Assembly: GCF_015477835.1 (NCBI RefSeq)
Contig: NZ_JADLQN010000004.1
Coordinates: 1 to 64,000 of the forward strand
Reading direction: 5' to 3'
Source: Nocardia higoensis
Lineage (GTDB): Bacteria > Actinomycetota > Actinomycetes > Mycobacteriales > Mycobacteriaceae
DNA length: 64,000 nucleotides
A program made the position numbers and the translations under genes. Shown here one piece after another: positions 1 to 8,861 of the stretch (the first letter of the stretch is position 1; each line of letters starts with the position of its first letter). Under the pieces are notes generated by a model. It was not told where the DNA came from and did not search any database. It saw only the letters and a program-made list of their open reading frames with translations.

Positions 1-2
1 GG

Positions 3-77
3 TACATCGCGGACTTCGCCCGGGCCTCGGAAAACGGTCATGATCAGGCAGCAATTGGACAGATCGGGGTCCCGTGA
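3..77 (+). CDS. 3' end of a gene, possibly a tyrosine integrase C-terminus (partial)
   Basis: Reading from base 3, an open frame gives 24 codons beginning YIADFARASEN and ending QIGVP, with a TGA at 75-77. The gene starts left of the window. Its third-position GC is about two thirds, clearly lower than in the genes to the right. The frame stops 5 bases before the tRNA-Gly half-site, which is where integrase genes of many tRNA-integrating actinobacterial elements end. The pattern of a tyrosine followed about 15 residues later by DQAAIGQIG loosely resembles the tail that follows the catalytic tyrosine in such integrases. This is inference from 24 residues; it could be any element gene or chance. 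Confidence 0.3.
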   Translation, partial: YIADFARASENGHDQAAIGQIGVP

Positions 78-82
78 TCTAC

Positions 83-124
83 CTTCCAAGCTGATGGTGC
101 GGGTTCGATTCCCGTCGCCCGCTC
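83..124 (+). other. tRNA-Gly(TCC) 3' half, probable attachment-site core
   Basis: From the anticodon loop (CTTCCAA, anticodon TCC) onward this is a normal tRNA-Gly 3' half. It has the 3' strand of the anticodon stem, a T arm with the TTCGATT loop, and the acceptor 3' strand CGCCCGC followed by discriminator T. The upstream bases cannot complete it: the expected acceptor partner GCGGGCG is missing about 73 bases upstream, and the anticodon stem has two mismatches. The match begins in the anticodon loop and runs about 42 bases to the 3' end, as expected of the displaced copy of a tRNA attachment core. Mycobacteriophage L5 is known to use a tRNA-Gly 3' end with a core of similar length. No CCA is encoded. 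Confidence 0.7.
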
Positions 125-168
125 AACGCACGTTTCATCCTCGTCGGTTGCCTACCGCCGCGAGGCCA

Positions 169-245
<77 letters not shown>

Positions 246-300
246 TTGTTCGACGATCGCCGCTCCGCGGCCGGGGGCGGGACCGGTGCCCGGCGGGCGT

Positions 301-2805
301 TCACAGGCTCACTTCCGGCCACACCCAATCCGCCACGGCGGGGATGTCGGTGCCGTGTTCGCGGGTCCAGGCACGCGCCGCCCAGCGGGCGTCGGCCATC
401 TCCTGACGCAGTCCCGCCGCTTTCTCCCGTAGCGACGGTACCCGGTCGATGACATCCATGACCAGGTGGAAGCGGTCCAGATCGTTGAGCATCACCATGT
501 CGAAGGGCGTCGTGGTGGTGCCCTCCTCCTTGTAGCCGCGCACGTGCAGGTTGGCGTGATTGGTGCGGCGGTAGGCGAGGCGGTGGATCAGCCACGGGTA
601 GCCGTGGAAGGCGAAGATCACCGGGCGGTCGGTGGTGAACAGGGTGTCGAACTCGCGGTCGGGCAGGCCGTGCGGATGCTCCTCGGCCGGTGTCAGACGC
701 ATCAGGTCGACGACGTTGATCACGCGAACTCGCAAGTCCGGCAGGCGGTGCCGCAGTATCGCGGCGGCGGCCAGGGTTTCCAGAGTCGGCACGTCGCCCG
801 CGCAGGCCAAGACCACGTCGGGGGTGTGGCCGGCGATGTCGTTGTTGCCCGCCCACTCCCAGATGCCGAGTCCGCGCGCGCAGTGCGCGGCCGCCTCCCG
901 CACCGGCAGCCAGGCTTCCTGCGGCTGCTTGCCCGCCACCACCACGTTGACGAAGTGGCGTGAGCGCAGGCAGTGGTCGTAGGTGGAGAGCAGGGTGTTG
1001 GCGTCCGGCGGCAGATAGACCCGCACGATCTCGGGCTTCTTGTTCAGCACCACGTCCAGGAAGCCCGGATCCTGATGGGTGAAGCCGTTGTGGTCCTGGC
1101 GCCACACGTGCGAGGAGAGCAGGTAGTTCAGGCTCGGCAGAGGGCGCCGCCACGGCACCGCGGCGCTGGCGTCCAGCCACTTGGCGTGCTGGTTGAACAT
1201 GGCGTCGACGATGTGGATGAACGCCTCGTAGCAGGTGAAGATCCCGTGTCTGCCGGTGAGCAGATAGCCCTCCAGCAGGCCCTGGCACAGATGCTCGGAG
1301 AGCACCTCGATCACCCGGCCGGTGCGGTCGAGCCCGACGTCGTTCGCGCCGACCTCGCCCAGCCACTTGCGGCCGGTGACCTCGAGGATGTCCTGCAACC
1401 GATTGCTGGCCAACTCGTCGGGAGCGAAGGTCAGGAAGTTGTCCGGGTTGTGCCGGGTGACCTCACGCAGCCAGCCGCCGAGCACCCGGGTCGCCTCGAC
1501 CTTCCCCGCACCCGGCGTCTGCACCTCGACGCCGAAGTCCCGCCAGTCCGGCAGGCGCAGATCCCGTACCAGGGCGCCGCCGTTGGCGACCGGGTTGGCG
1601 CTCATCCTGCGGTTGCCCTCGGGCACCTGCGCGAGCAGGTCCGGCATCGGCCTGCCCTCGGTGTCGAACAGCTTCTCGGGTCGGTAGGAGCGCAGCCACT
1701 GCTCGAGCACCGCGCGATGGGCGTCGTCGTCGCGGGCGGTGGGCAGCGGCACCTGGTGGGCTCGGAAGGTGCCCTCGACAGGCTCGCCGTCGACGACCGG
1801 GGGACAGGTCCAGCCCTTGGGTGTGCGCAGGATGATCATGGGCCAGGCCGGGCGGGAGTAGTCGCCGCCGGAACGCGCGGCCCGCTGGACATCGCGGATC
1901 AGTCCCACGCAGGTGTCCATGGCGGCGGCCATGTCCTGATGCACCGCGGCGGGGTCGTCGCCGGAGACGAGGAAGGGCTGGTAGCCGTAGCCCTCGAACA
2001 GGCTGATCAGCTCGTGCTCCGGGATGCGGGCCAGCAGTGTCGGGTTGGCGATCTTGTACTCGTTGAGCGCCAGGATCGGCAGCACCGCGCCGTCGCGACC
2101 GGGATCGAGGAACTTGTTCGCGTGCCAGCTCGCGGCCAGCGGACCGGTCTCGGCCTCGCCGTCGCCGACCACACAGAACACCGTCAGATCTGGATTGTCC
2201 AGGGCGGCGCCGAAGGCGTGCAGCAGCGAATAGCCCAGTTCGCCGCCCTCGTGGAAGGAACCCGGCGTCTCCGGCGCGCAGTGACTCGGCACCCCGCCGG
2301 GGAAGGAGAACTGCGCGAACAACGCCGCCATACCGGCGGCGTCGCGTGGAATGTCGCTGTAGAACTCCGAGTAGGCGCCCTCCAGCCAGGCGCAGGCGTT
2401 GGGGCCGGGCCCGCCGTGACCGGGCCCGGCGACGAACACCGCGTCGAGGTCGTGCTCGCGGATCACCCGATTGCCATGCGCCCAGACCAGATTCAGCCCG
2501 GGGACGGTGCCGAAGTGGCCCAGCAGGCGCGGCTTGATGTGCTCGGGCCGCAACGGTTCGGTCAGCAACGGGTTGCCGCGCAGATAGATCTGCCCGACCG
2601 CCAGGTAGTTGGCCGCCCGCCACCACGCGTCGAGCGCGGCGAGTTCGTCGCGGCTCAGCGGGCCGGGCGCCTCGCCGAGGTCATAGGGTCGCGGTGCGAT
2701 CGTGTCGCCGGTCCGCCTGCCCGCCGCCGCGGCGGGGATGTCCGCGGCGGTGTCGCCACCGGCAGAGCTGGTCGTGGTCGTGATAGTGCCTGGCCGCTGC
2801 GTCAT
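301..2805 (-). CDS. xfp: Phosphoketolase
   Basis: The 834-residue protein is a thiamine-diphosphate enzyme that splits xylulose-5-phosphate and/or fructose-6-phosphate with phosphate into acetyl phosphate plus a smaller sugar phosphate. Family hallmarks are visible: an N-terminal segment with EGAYSEFYSDIP, SFPGGVPSH and ETPGSFHEGGELGYSLLHAFG, and the diphosphate-binding VVGDGEAETGPLA followed by LNEYKIANPT. The C-terminal part has RTNHANLHVRGYKEEGTT. Length is slightly above the usual 790-800 because of a Thr/Ala-rich N-terminal tail of about 40 residues. The ATG at 2805 was chosen for the strong upstream site GAGGAGAAAT. It is convergent with tRNA-Pro and divergent from the FKBP lipoprotein gene. 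Substrate preference cannot be told from the sequence. Confidence 0.96.
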   Translation of the reverse strand: MTQRPGTITTTTSSAGGDTAADIPAAAAGRRTGDTIAPRPYDLGEAPGPLSRDELAALDAWWRAANYLAVGQIYLRGNPLLTEPLRPEHIKPRLLGHFGTVPGLNLVWAHGNRVIREHDLDAVFVAGPGHGGPGPNACAWLEGAYSEFYSDIPRDAAGMAALFAQFSFPGGVPSHCAPETPGSFHEGGELGYSLLHAFGAALDNPDLTVFCVVGDGEAETGPLAASWHANKFLDPGRDGAVLPILALNEYKIANPTLLARIPEHELISLFEGYGYQPFLVSGDDPAAVHQDMAAAMDTCVGLIRDVQRAARSGGDYSRPAWPMIILRTPKGWTCPPVVDGEPVEGTFRAHQVPLPTARDDDAHRAVLEQWLRSYRPEKLFDTEGRPMPDLLAQVPEGNRRMSANPVANGGALVRDLRLPDWRDFGVEVQTPGAGKVEATRVLGGWLREVTRHNPDNFLTFAPDELASNRLQDILEVTGRKWLGEVGANDVGLDRTGRVIEVLSEHLCQGLLEGYLLTGRHGIFTCYEAFIHIVDAMFNQHAKWLDASAAVPWRRPLPSLNYLLSSHVWRQDHNGFTHQDPGFLDVVLNKKPEIVRVYLPPDANTLLSTYDHCLRSRHFVNVVVAGKQPQEAWLPVREAAAHCARGLGIWEWAGNNDIAGHTPDVVLACAGDVPTLETLAAAAILRHRLPDLRVRVINVVDLMRLTPAEEHPHGLPDREFDTLFTTDRPVIFAFHGYPWLIHRLAYRRTNHANLHVRGYKEEGTTTTPFDMVMLNDLDRFHLVMDVIDRVPSLREKAAGLRQEMADARWAARAWTREHGTDIPAVADWVWPEVSL

Positions 2806-3030
2806 GTGGATTTCTCCTCGCGAACGCTTCTGGCGGCGATCCCGGCCGGGGCGCCGCGGTCGTGGTCGCCGGTCGCCCGGCTCGGCAGAACACCGCCGTG
2901 GTTCGGACGGCGCACGCATCGGCCAGCCTACGCACCGCCACGGTATCCGGCAGGGCGACGACCACCGGCGGGCGTGCCGGGCGGGCAGTCGGATTCGGCA
3001 CGCGGGCGCTGGTGGTCTAGGGTCCGCCGC

Positions 3031-3624
3031 ATGCAGAATCTCGCCAGGATCATCGGGATCGGCACTGTCGCCGCCGCCGTGTTCGCGCTGACCGCCTGCG
3101 GTTCCGACGACTCCGACACCGCCACCAGCGCGACCTCCGCCACCGCCGCCACCGCGGCGACCTCCGCGACCTCGCGTTCCGCCGCGGCTCCCGCGGCACC
3201 GCAGTCGCACGGCCGCGAGTGCACCGCCGCGGACATCGAGGTCACCGGCGGCTTCGGCGAGAACCCCACGATCACCCTGCCCGACGACTGCGATGCGCCC
3301 ACCCGGCTGATCGTCGAGGACCTGGTCCCGGGCAGCGGCCCCGGCGCCGCGCCGGGCCAGGACTTGACCATGAACTACTCGCTGGTCGCCTGGTCGGACG
3401 GCGAGAAGCTGGACAGCTCCTTCGACCGCGGCGAGCCGTTCGGGCTCACGCTGGGCGCGGGTCAGGTCATTCCCGGCTGGGAGCAGGGCCTCGAGGGTGT
3501 CCAGGAAGGCGCGCGCCGGCTGCTGATCATCCCGCCGGACCTCGGCTACGGCGCCGGGGGCAACGGCATCAAGCCGAACGAGACGCTGGTCTTCGTCACC
3601 GACGCGGTGGGCGTCGGCAAGTAA
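3031..3624 (+). CDS. FKBP-type peptidyl-prolyl isomerase lipoprotein
   Basis: The 197-residue protein begins with a lipoprotein signal peptide: basic MQNLARI, a hydrophobic core, and lipobox LTAC with Cys23 as the acylated residue. A Thr/Ala/Ser-rich linker follows. The C-terminal half (about residue 90 onward) is an FKBP domain with the family landmarks VIPGWEQGL, LLIIPPDLGYG and NETLVFVTDAV. It should be anchored on the outer face of the membrane and catalyse proline cis-trans isomerisation in exported proteins. It lies just upstream of tig, another FKBP-fold folding factor, but is separated by 145 bases and probably transcribed on its own. The second residue of the usual FKBP active site was not checked individually. 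Confidence 0.92.
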   Translation: MQNLARIIGIGTVAAAVFALTACGSDDSDTATSATSATAATAATSATSRSAAAPAAPQSHGRECTAADIEVTGGFGENPTITLPDDCDAPTRLIVEDLVPGSGPGAAPGQDLTMNYSLVAWSDGEKLDSSFDRGEPFGLTLGAGQVIPGWEQGLEGVQEGARRLLIIPPDLGYGAGGNGIKPNETLVFVTDAVGVGK

Positions 3625-3769
3625 CGGCCACGCCGGCCGTCGGCCGCCCCTGCAGGCGATTGCAGTCCTCACGCACCGGTCAACTACCCTGGTCGGGATG
3701 CGTCACGCGCGCCCCGGCCTGGAGTCGCGCCCCGAGTCCGAAACGAACAACGAACCAAGGAGCATGTCC

Positions 3770-5158
3770 GTGAAGAGCACCGTCGAGCAGCTGAGCCCGA
3801 CCCGGGTCCGGATCAATGTCGAGGTGCCCTTCGAGGAACTGAAGCCGGACTTCGATCGCGCCTACAAGGCCCTGGCCAAGCAGGTGCGCATCCCGGGCTT
3901 CCGGCCCGGCAAGGCCCCGGCCAAGCTCCTCGAGGCCCGTCTCGGCCGCGGTGCGATCCTCGAGCAGGTCGTCAACGACGTGCTGCCCGGGCGCTACAGC
4001 GAGGCCGTCACCACCGCCGAGGTCAAGGTGATCGGCCAGCCCGAGATCGAGATCACCAAGATCGAGGACGGTCAGGAGCTGGCCTTCAGCGCCGAGGTCG
4101 ACGTGCGCCCGGAGATCGCGCTGCCGGACTTCTCCGAGCTCGAGGTCACCGTCGATTCCTTCACCATCGGGGACGAGGACATCGAGGAGCAGCTGAACTC
4201 GCTGCGTCAGCGCTTCGGCACCCTGACCGGCGTGGAGCGCCCGGTCCAGGACGGCGACTTCGTCTCCATCGACCTCTCGGCGACCGTGGACGGGGTGGAG
4301 GTGCCCGAGGCGGCCACCACCGGCCTGTCCCACGAGGTCGGTTCCGGCCAGCTGATCGAGGGCCTGGACGAGGCGCTGGCCGGGCTGTCGGCCGGCGAGT
4401 CCAAGGAGTTCACCTCCACCCTGGTCGCCGGTGAGCACGCGGGCAAGGAAGCGGTCATCACCGTCACCGTGCAGTCGGTCAAGGAGCGCGAGCTGCCCGA
4501 GGCCGACGACGAATTCGCCCAGCTGGCTTCGGAATTCGACACCATCGACGAGCTGAAGACCGACCTGCGCGCTCGCGTGGAGCGGGTGAAGAAGGTCGAG
4601 CAGGCGGGCGCGATCCGCGACAAGGTGCTCGAGGCGCTGCTGGAGAAGACCGAGGTCCCGCTGCCGGAGAAGGTCGTCCAGGCCGAGATCGACGCGGTGC
4701 TGCACGACGCGGTGCACGGCTTCGACCACGACGAGGCCAAGCTGGCCGAGGCGCTCGAGGCCCAGGGGTCCAGCCGCGAGGAGTTCGACGCCGACACCAA
4801 GGAAGCGGCCGAGAAGTCGGTCAAGACCCAGCTGCTGCTCGACGCCATCGCCGAGGCGGAGAAGACCCAGGTCGGCCAGGAAGAGCTGACCGAGCGGATT
4901 CTGTTCCAGGCGCAGCGTTACGGCATGGCCCCCGAACAGTTCATCCAGCAGGTGCAGCAGGCCGGTCAGCTCGGCGCGGTGTTCGCCGATGTGCGCCGGG
5001 GCAAGGCGCTGGCCGGTGTGGTCGGCCAGGCCAAGGTCACCGACTCCGAGGGCAATGTGGTCGACACCGCCGAGATGTTCGGCGAGCCGGCGACCGAGGC
5101 TGAGGCCGAGCAGGGCGCCGCCGATCAGGACAAGGTCGTCGCCGCCGATTCGGAGTGA
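3770..5158 (+). CDS. tig: Trigger factor, ribosome-associated chaperone
   Basis: The 462-residue protein has the three trigger-factor parts in order. The N-terminal ribosome-binding domain carries the GFRPGKAP signature near residue 45. A middle FKBP-like isomerase domain spans about residues 150-245, and a long, acidic, helical substrate-binding C-terminus follows. It binds L23 at the exit tunnel and shields nascent chains. The GTG at 3770 gives the start MKSTVEQLSPTRVR familiar from mycobacteria and lies 7 bases after AAGGAG; the in-frame ATG at 3764 sits only one base after that site and is less likely. Gene order tig-clpP1-clpP2-clpX is the usual actinobacterial one. A terminator-like hairpin follows at 5251. 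Confidence 0.97.
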   Translation: MKSTVEQLSPTRVRINVEVPFEELKPDFDRAYKALAKQVRIPGFRPGKAPAKLLEARLGRGAILEQVVNDVLPGRYSEAVTTAEVKVIGQPEIEITKIEDGQELAFSAEVDVRPEIALPDFSELEVTVDSFTIGDEDIEEQLNSLRQRFGTLTGVERPVQDGDFVSIDLSATVDGVEVPEAATTGLSHEVGSGQLIEGLDEALAGLSAGESKEFTSTLVAGEHAGKEAVITVTVQSVKERELPEADDEFAQLASEFDTIDELKTDLRARVERVKKVEQAGAIRDKVLEALLEKTEVPLPEKVVQAEIDAVLHDAVHGFDHDEAKLAEALEAQGSSREEFDADTKEAAEKSVKTQLLLDAIAEAEKTQVGQEELTERILFQAQRYGMAPEQFIQQVQQAGQLGAVFADVRRGKALAGVVGQAKVTDSEGNVVDTAEMFGEPATEAEAEQGAADQDKVVAADSE

Positions 5159-5250
5159 ATCCGTCGCCACGAGCCCGGTTCGCGACGAGCCGGCTCGCGG
5201 TGACCTAGTGTTGCGCGCGAACGCGCACCTCGTTCCGCTGTGAGCGAAGA

Positions 5251-5288
5251 GGGGCGGTACCGGGAGTTCGGTGCCGCCCCGCTTCGTT
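5251..5288 (+). terminator. Hairpin terminator after tig
   Basis: GGGGCGGTACCG (5251-5262) pairs with CGGTGCCGCCCC (5269-5280) with one G-U pair and a 6-base loop. GCTTCGTT follows. It lies 92 bases after the tig stop and before clpP1, so it probably ends the tig transcript and leaves clpP1-clpP2 with its own promoter. Confidence 0.6.
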
Positions 5289-5411
5289 AATGTGTGTGAC
5301 GACGAACCAGTGTTGATGGCTGTAGGCGAGGGTGGCTGTGGAGCTCGGGCTCCGCGGTCGCCGAGGCACAGCACTCGGCAACGAGCCGGTGAGAAGAGAA
5401 GGCAGGTATCC

Positions 5412-6023
5412 GTGACAAAGAACCAGGCAGGGGTCATGACATCCGCGACTGCTGGTCTCAACCTCAGTGATTCGGTGTACGAGCGCCTGCTCCGCGAGCG
5501 CATCATCTTCCTCGGCACCCAGGTCGACGACGACATCGCCAACAAGCTGTGCGCGCAGATCCTGCTGCTCTCGGCCGAGGATCCCACCCGCGACATCTCC
5601 CTCTACATCAACTCGCCCGGCGGCTCGGTGACCGCGGGTATGGCGATCTACGACACCATGCAGTTCGCCGAATGCGACATCCGCACCGTCGGAATGGGTC
5701 TGGCGGCCTCGATGGGGCAGTTCCTGCTCACCGCGGGCACCAGGGGCAAGCGCTACGCCCTGCCGCACGCGCGGATCATGATGCACCAGCCGTCGGCGGG
5801 CATCGGTGGCACCGCCGCCGACATCGCCATCCAGGCAAAGCTTTTCGCGGAGAACAAGCAGGAGCTCAACAAGCTGCAGTCCCTGCACACCGGGCAGACG
5901 GTCGAGCAGATCGAGATCGATGCCGATCGTGACCGCTGGTTCACCGCGGAGCAGGCGCTGGAGTACGGCTTCATCGATCACGTGGTCAGCCACGCGAACC
6001 AGGCCAGCGGCGTAGGCAGCTGA
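5412..6023 (+). CDS. clpP1: ATP-dependent Clp protease proteolytic subunit 1
   Basis: The protein (203 residues from this start) is a serine peptidase that forms heptameric rings, in actinobacteria usually mixed with ClpP2. The catalytic triad is visible: Ser100 in GLAASMGQF, His125 in ARIMMHQPS and Asp174 in DADRDRWF. The oxyanion-loop motif SPGG is present at 68-71. The GTG at 5412 follows GAAGGCAGG at a good distance; ATG 5436 (195 residues) is an alternative start close to the mycobacterial N-terminus. It is followed after 66 bases by clpP2, and the two are probably co-transcribed. In other actinobacteria this operon is activated by ClgR; I could not identify a convincing ClgR box upstream. 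Confidence 0.96.
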   Translation: MTKNQAGVMTSATAGLNLSDSVYERLLRERIIFLGTQVDDDIANKLCAQILLLSAEDPTRDISLYINSPGGSVTAGMAIYDTMQFAECDIRTVGMGLAASMGQFLLTAGTRGKRYALPHARIMMHQPSAGIGGTAADIAIQAKLFAENKQELNKLQSLHTGQTVEQIEIDADRDRWFTAEQALEYGFIDHVVSHANQASGVGS

Positions 6024-6089
6024 GCCGACGCCGGCGCGCGCCGGCGCCCGTTTCAGCCGTCGATTGAACACACAGACTTTGGAGACGAA

Positions 6090-6752
6090 ATGGCTCTGAT
6101 CGACCCCCTCGCCGGGCTGTCCGGCATCGCGCCGACCTCGCCCACGGCGCGTTACGTCCTGCCCGAGTACATCGAGCAGACCGCCACCGGCACCCGCCAG
6201 TGGAACCCCTACGCCAAGCTGTTCGACGAGCGCATCATCTTCCTCGGCACCCAGGTCGACGACATGTCGGCCAACGACGTGATGGCGCAGCTGCTGGTGC
6301 TGGAGTCGCAGGATCCCGATCGCGACATCACCATGTACATCAACTCGCCCGGCGGCTCGTTCACCTCGCTGATGGCGATCTACGACACCATGCAGTACGT
6401 GCGCGCCGACATCGCGACCGTCTGCCTCGGCCAGGCGGCCTCGGCCGCGGCCGTTCTGCTGGCCGCGGGCACCCCGGGCAAGCGTGCCTGCCTGCCGAAC
6501 GCCAGTGTGCTCATCCATCAGCCGTCCGCGGGCGGTATCCGCGGTCAGGTCTCCGACCTGGAGATCGCCGCGGCGGAGATCGAGCGCATGCGCACCGCGA
6601 TGGAGCAGACCCTGTCGCGGCACACCGGCAAGTCCGCCGAGGACATCCGCAAGGACACCGATCGCGACCGTTACCTGACCGCCGAGCAGGCAAAGGAATA
6701 CGGCATCGTCGATCACGTCTTCGGTTACCGGAAGCTCAGCGCGCAGTCCTGA
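6090..6752 (+). CDS. clpP2: ATP-dependent Clp protease proteolytic subunit 2
   Basis: The 220-residue second ClpP paralogue has Ser118 in LGQAASAAA, His143 in SVLIHQPS and an Asp near residue 193 in DTDRDRYL, with SPGG at 86-89. It has an N-terminal extension (to about residue 35) longer than that of ClpP1, typical of actinobacterial ClpP2. It should assemble with ClpP1 into the two-ring protease that ClpX or ClpC1 feeds. The start is well supported by TTTGGAGACGAA upstream. A long hairpin follows the stop at 6780. Confidence 0.97.
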   Translation: MALIDPLAGLSGIAPTSPTARYVLPEYIEQTATGTRQWNPYAKLFDERIIFLGTQVDDMSANDVMAQLLVLESQDPDRDITMYINSPGGSFTSLMAIYDTMQYVRADIATVCLGQAASAAAVLLAAGTPGKRACLPNASVLIHQPSAGGIRGQVSDLEIAAAEIERMRTAMEQTLSRHTGKSAEDIRKDTDRDRYLTAEQAKEYGIVDHVFGYRKLSAQS

Positions 6753-7076
6753 GGCCCGGTATCCGCGTCGTCTCTCGTCCCGGCCGGTCGACACGCCCGA
6801 TGGCGCGTCGACCGGCCGGTAGCGAAAACGGCCTGCGAACGGTGGAATTTCGCCGCTACCGTGATAACTCGCACAACCCCGGCGAGAAACATGCTCGAGT
6901 TGTCGACCTCCGTCGCGTTCACCGGGTACGGTCGACCTAGGACCTTTGCTCTGGGACGACGGAATATTCGCCCCGCCGGAATTGCTCGCAGTGTTCGTGA
7001 TACACCGGGCCGGGCGGCCGGCCGGGGCGGCCCGGACGGATGGTTGCACGCGGACAAGGAAGTAGGGACCCACGAG
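6753..7076. other. clpP2-clpX intergenic region with terminator-like hairpin
   Basis: No gene is supported in these 324 bases. At 6780-6819, CCGGCCGGTCGAC pairs perfectly with GTCGACCGGCCGG, and the loop holds a further CGCC/GGCG pairing. This gives a hairpin of about 17 base pairs with one mismatch, which probably ends the clpP1-clpP2 transcript. The remainder (about 6850-7050) must hold the clpX promoter. I see no promoter motif there good enough to annotate. Confidence 0.6.
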
Positions 7077-8357
7077 ATGGCGCGCATCGGAGACGGCGGC
7101 GATCTGCTGAAGTGCTCGTTCTGCGGAAAGAGTCAGAAGCAGGTCAAGAAGCTCATCGCGGGGCCAGGCGTGTACATCTGCGACGAGTGCATCGATCTGT
7201 GCAACGAGATCATCGAGGAAGAACTCGCCGAATCCAGCGAGGTCAAACTCGACGAATTGCCCAAGCCCGCCGAGATCAGAGAGTTCCTGGAGAACTATGT
7301 GATCGGCCAGGACGCGGCCAAGCGCACGCTCGCCGTCGCGGTCTACAACCACTACAAGCGCATCCAGGCCGGCGACAAGGGTCGCGACAGCCGGGGTGAA
7401 GCGGTCGAGCTGACCAAGTCCAACATCCTCATGCTGGGCCCTACCGGCTGCGGCAAGACCTACCTGGCGCAGACCCTGGCGAAGATGCTGAACGTGCCGT
7501 TCGCCATCGCCGACGCCACCGCGCTGACCGAGGCGGGCTATGTCGGCGAGGACGTGGAGAACATCCTGCTGAAGCTGATCCAGGCCGCCGACTACGACGT
7601 CAAGCGCGCCGAGACCGGCATCATCTACATCGACGAGGTCGACAAGATCGCCCGCAAGAGCGAGAACCCCTCGATCACCCGTGACGTCTCCGGCGAGGGC
7701 GTGCAGCAGGCGCTGCTGAAGATCCTGGAGGGCACCCAGGCCAGCGTGCCGCCGCAGGGCGGCCGCAAGCATCCGCACCAGGAGTTCATCCAGATCGACA
7801 CCACGAACGTGCTGTTCATCGTGGCGGGCGCGTTCGCGGGCCTGGAGAAGATCATCTCCGACCGCACCGGCCATCGTGGTATCGGCTTCGGCGCCGAAGT
7901 GCGCTCCAAGGCCGAGATCGACACCACCGACCACTTCGCCGAGGTCATGCCGGAGGACCTCATCAAGTTCGGTCTGATCCCCGAGTTCATCGGCCGCCTG
8001 CCGGTCGTCGCCTCGGTGACCAACCTGGACAAGGAATCCCTGGTCAAGATCCTCTCCGAGCCGAAGAACGCGCTGGTCAAGCAGTACATCCGGCTGTTCG
8101 ACATGGACGGCGTGGAGCTGGAGTTCTCGCAGGACGCGCTGGAGGCGATCGCCGATCAGGCCATCCTGCGCGGCACCGGCGCCCGCGGCCTGCGCGCCAT
8201 CATGGAAGAGGTCCTGCTGCCGGTGATGTACGACATTCCCAGCCGCGACGACGTCGCCAAGGTGGTCGTCACCGCCGACACGGTCAACGACAACGTGCTG
8301 CCGACCATCGTGCCGCGCAAGCAGCAGCGCACCGAGCGTCGCGACAAGTCCGCCTGA
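7077..8357 (+). CDS. clpX: ClpX, AAA+ unfoldase of the Clp protease
   Basis: The 426-residue protein is the same length as the mycobacterial enzyme. Domains in order: an N-terminal zinc-binding domain with paired cysteines CSFCGK and CDEC; the AAA+ core with Walker A GPTGCGKT and Walker B IIYIDEVDK; the pore-loop region; and the IGF-type ClpP-docking loop, seen as RGIGFGAE. The protein recognises tagged or misfolded substrates and threads them into ClpP1P2. The ATG at 7077 matches the expected MARIGDGGDLLKCSFCGK start and follows AAGGAAGTAGGG. An upstream in-frame extension to 6861 is not supported. A strong terminator follows, so the gene is probably monocistronic. Confidence 0.98.
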   Translation: MARIGDGGDLLKCSFCGKSQKQVKKLIAGPGVYICDECIDLCNEIIEEELAESSEVKLDELPKPAEIREFLENYVIGQDAAKRTLAVAVYNHYKRIQAGDKGRDSRGEAVELTKSNILMLGPTGCGKTYLAQTLAKMLNVPFAIADATALTEAGYVGEDVENILLKLIQAADYDVKRAETGIIYIDEVDKIARKSENPSITRDVSGEGVQQALLKILEGTQASVPPQGGRKHPHQEFIQIDTTNVLFIVAGAFAGLEKIISDRTGHRGIGFGAEVRSKAEIDTTDHFAEVMPEDLIKFGLIPEFIGRLPVVASVTNLDKESLVKILSEPKNALVKQYIRLFDMDGVELEFSQDALEAIADQAILRGTGARGLRAIMEEVLLPVMYDIPSRDDVAKVVVTADTVNDNVLPTIVPRKQQRTERRDKSA

Positions 8358-8377
8358 GTCTCGGCGGGACGAGACGA

Positions 8378-8421
8378 ACCGACGCCGTACCGGAAAGCCT
8401 CCGGTACGGCGTCGGTGTTTT
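8378..8421 (+). terminator. Terminator after clpX
   Basis: ACCGACGCCGTACCGG (8378-8393) and CCGGTACGGCGTCGGT (8401-8416) form a perfect 16 bp stem with a 7-base loop, followed by GTTTTCG. It lies 20 bases after the clpX stop. This is one of the clearest intrinsic terminators in the window. Confidence 0.85.
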
Positions 8422-8861
8422 CGTAGCGTTGAGATTTTTGTCGATGGCGGCGGCACGCCTGTCGCGCGCGAAGGCCGCTGACAGGCATGTTCGCCGCCGC
8501 GAATGCTTGTCGGTGAATCCTCCTGCTGCCGTGAGCGTGGATCCCGATCGCTGTCACACTGGGCAGTACGGCGCTCGGTCCGGGCTGGGGAACATCGTCG
8601 GTCCCTGATACGGCCTCGGTGGTTCTGCGTTGAACCCGACCTGACGGGGTACTGCTGTCTGATGTGTCGGTGCTCACACGCGTGGCGTTACGCGCCGGCC
8701 GCGTCGGTACCCGCTCGCCTCTTGCGCGGGTAATGACGCGCCGACCTGGGAAACTCCGCTGCCGAGCCGACCGGTGTGTCTGCGTCGGTCTGTCGGTGGC
8801 GTGCTGTTTACTCGGTGCGGTCAAACCAGAGGTTCGAGTGACGAGTGAAAGCGGAGGAGAA
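8422..8861. other. Long leader region upstream of the mIHF-like gene
   Basis: These 440 bases between the clpX terminator and the mIHF-like start show no convincing coding frame. An in-frame extension of the downstream gene back to 8664 gives only a basic, low-complexity peptide with no family match. The region should hold the promoter and a long 5' untranslated leader. I see no riboswitch or clear promoter motif. Confidence 0.4.

Noticed and set aside
973..3624. 883-residue plus-strand frame opposite phosphoketolase, running into the FKBP gene
   Set aside because: Antisense shadow of high-GC codon use; only its last 198 codons (FKBP lipoprotein) show a family.
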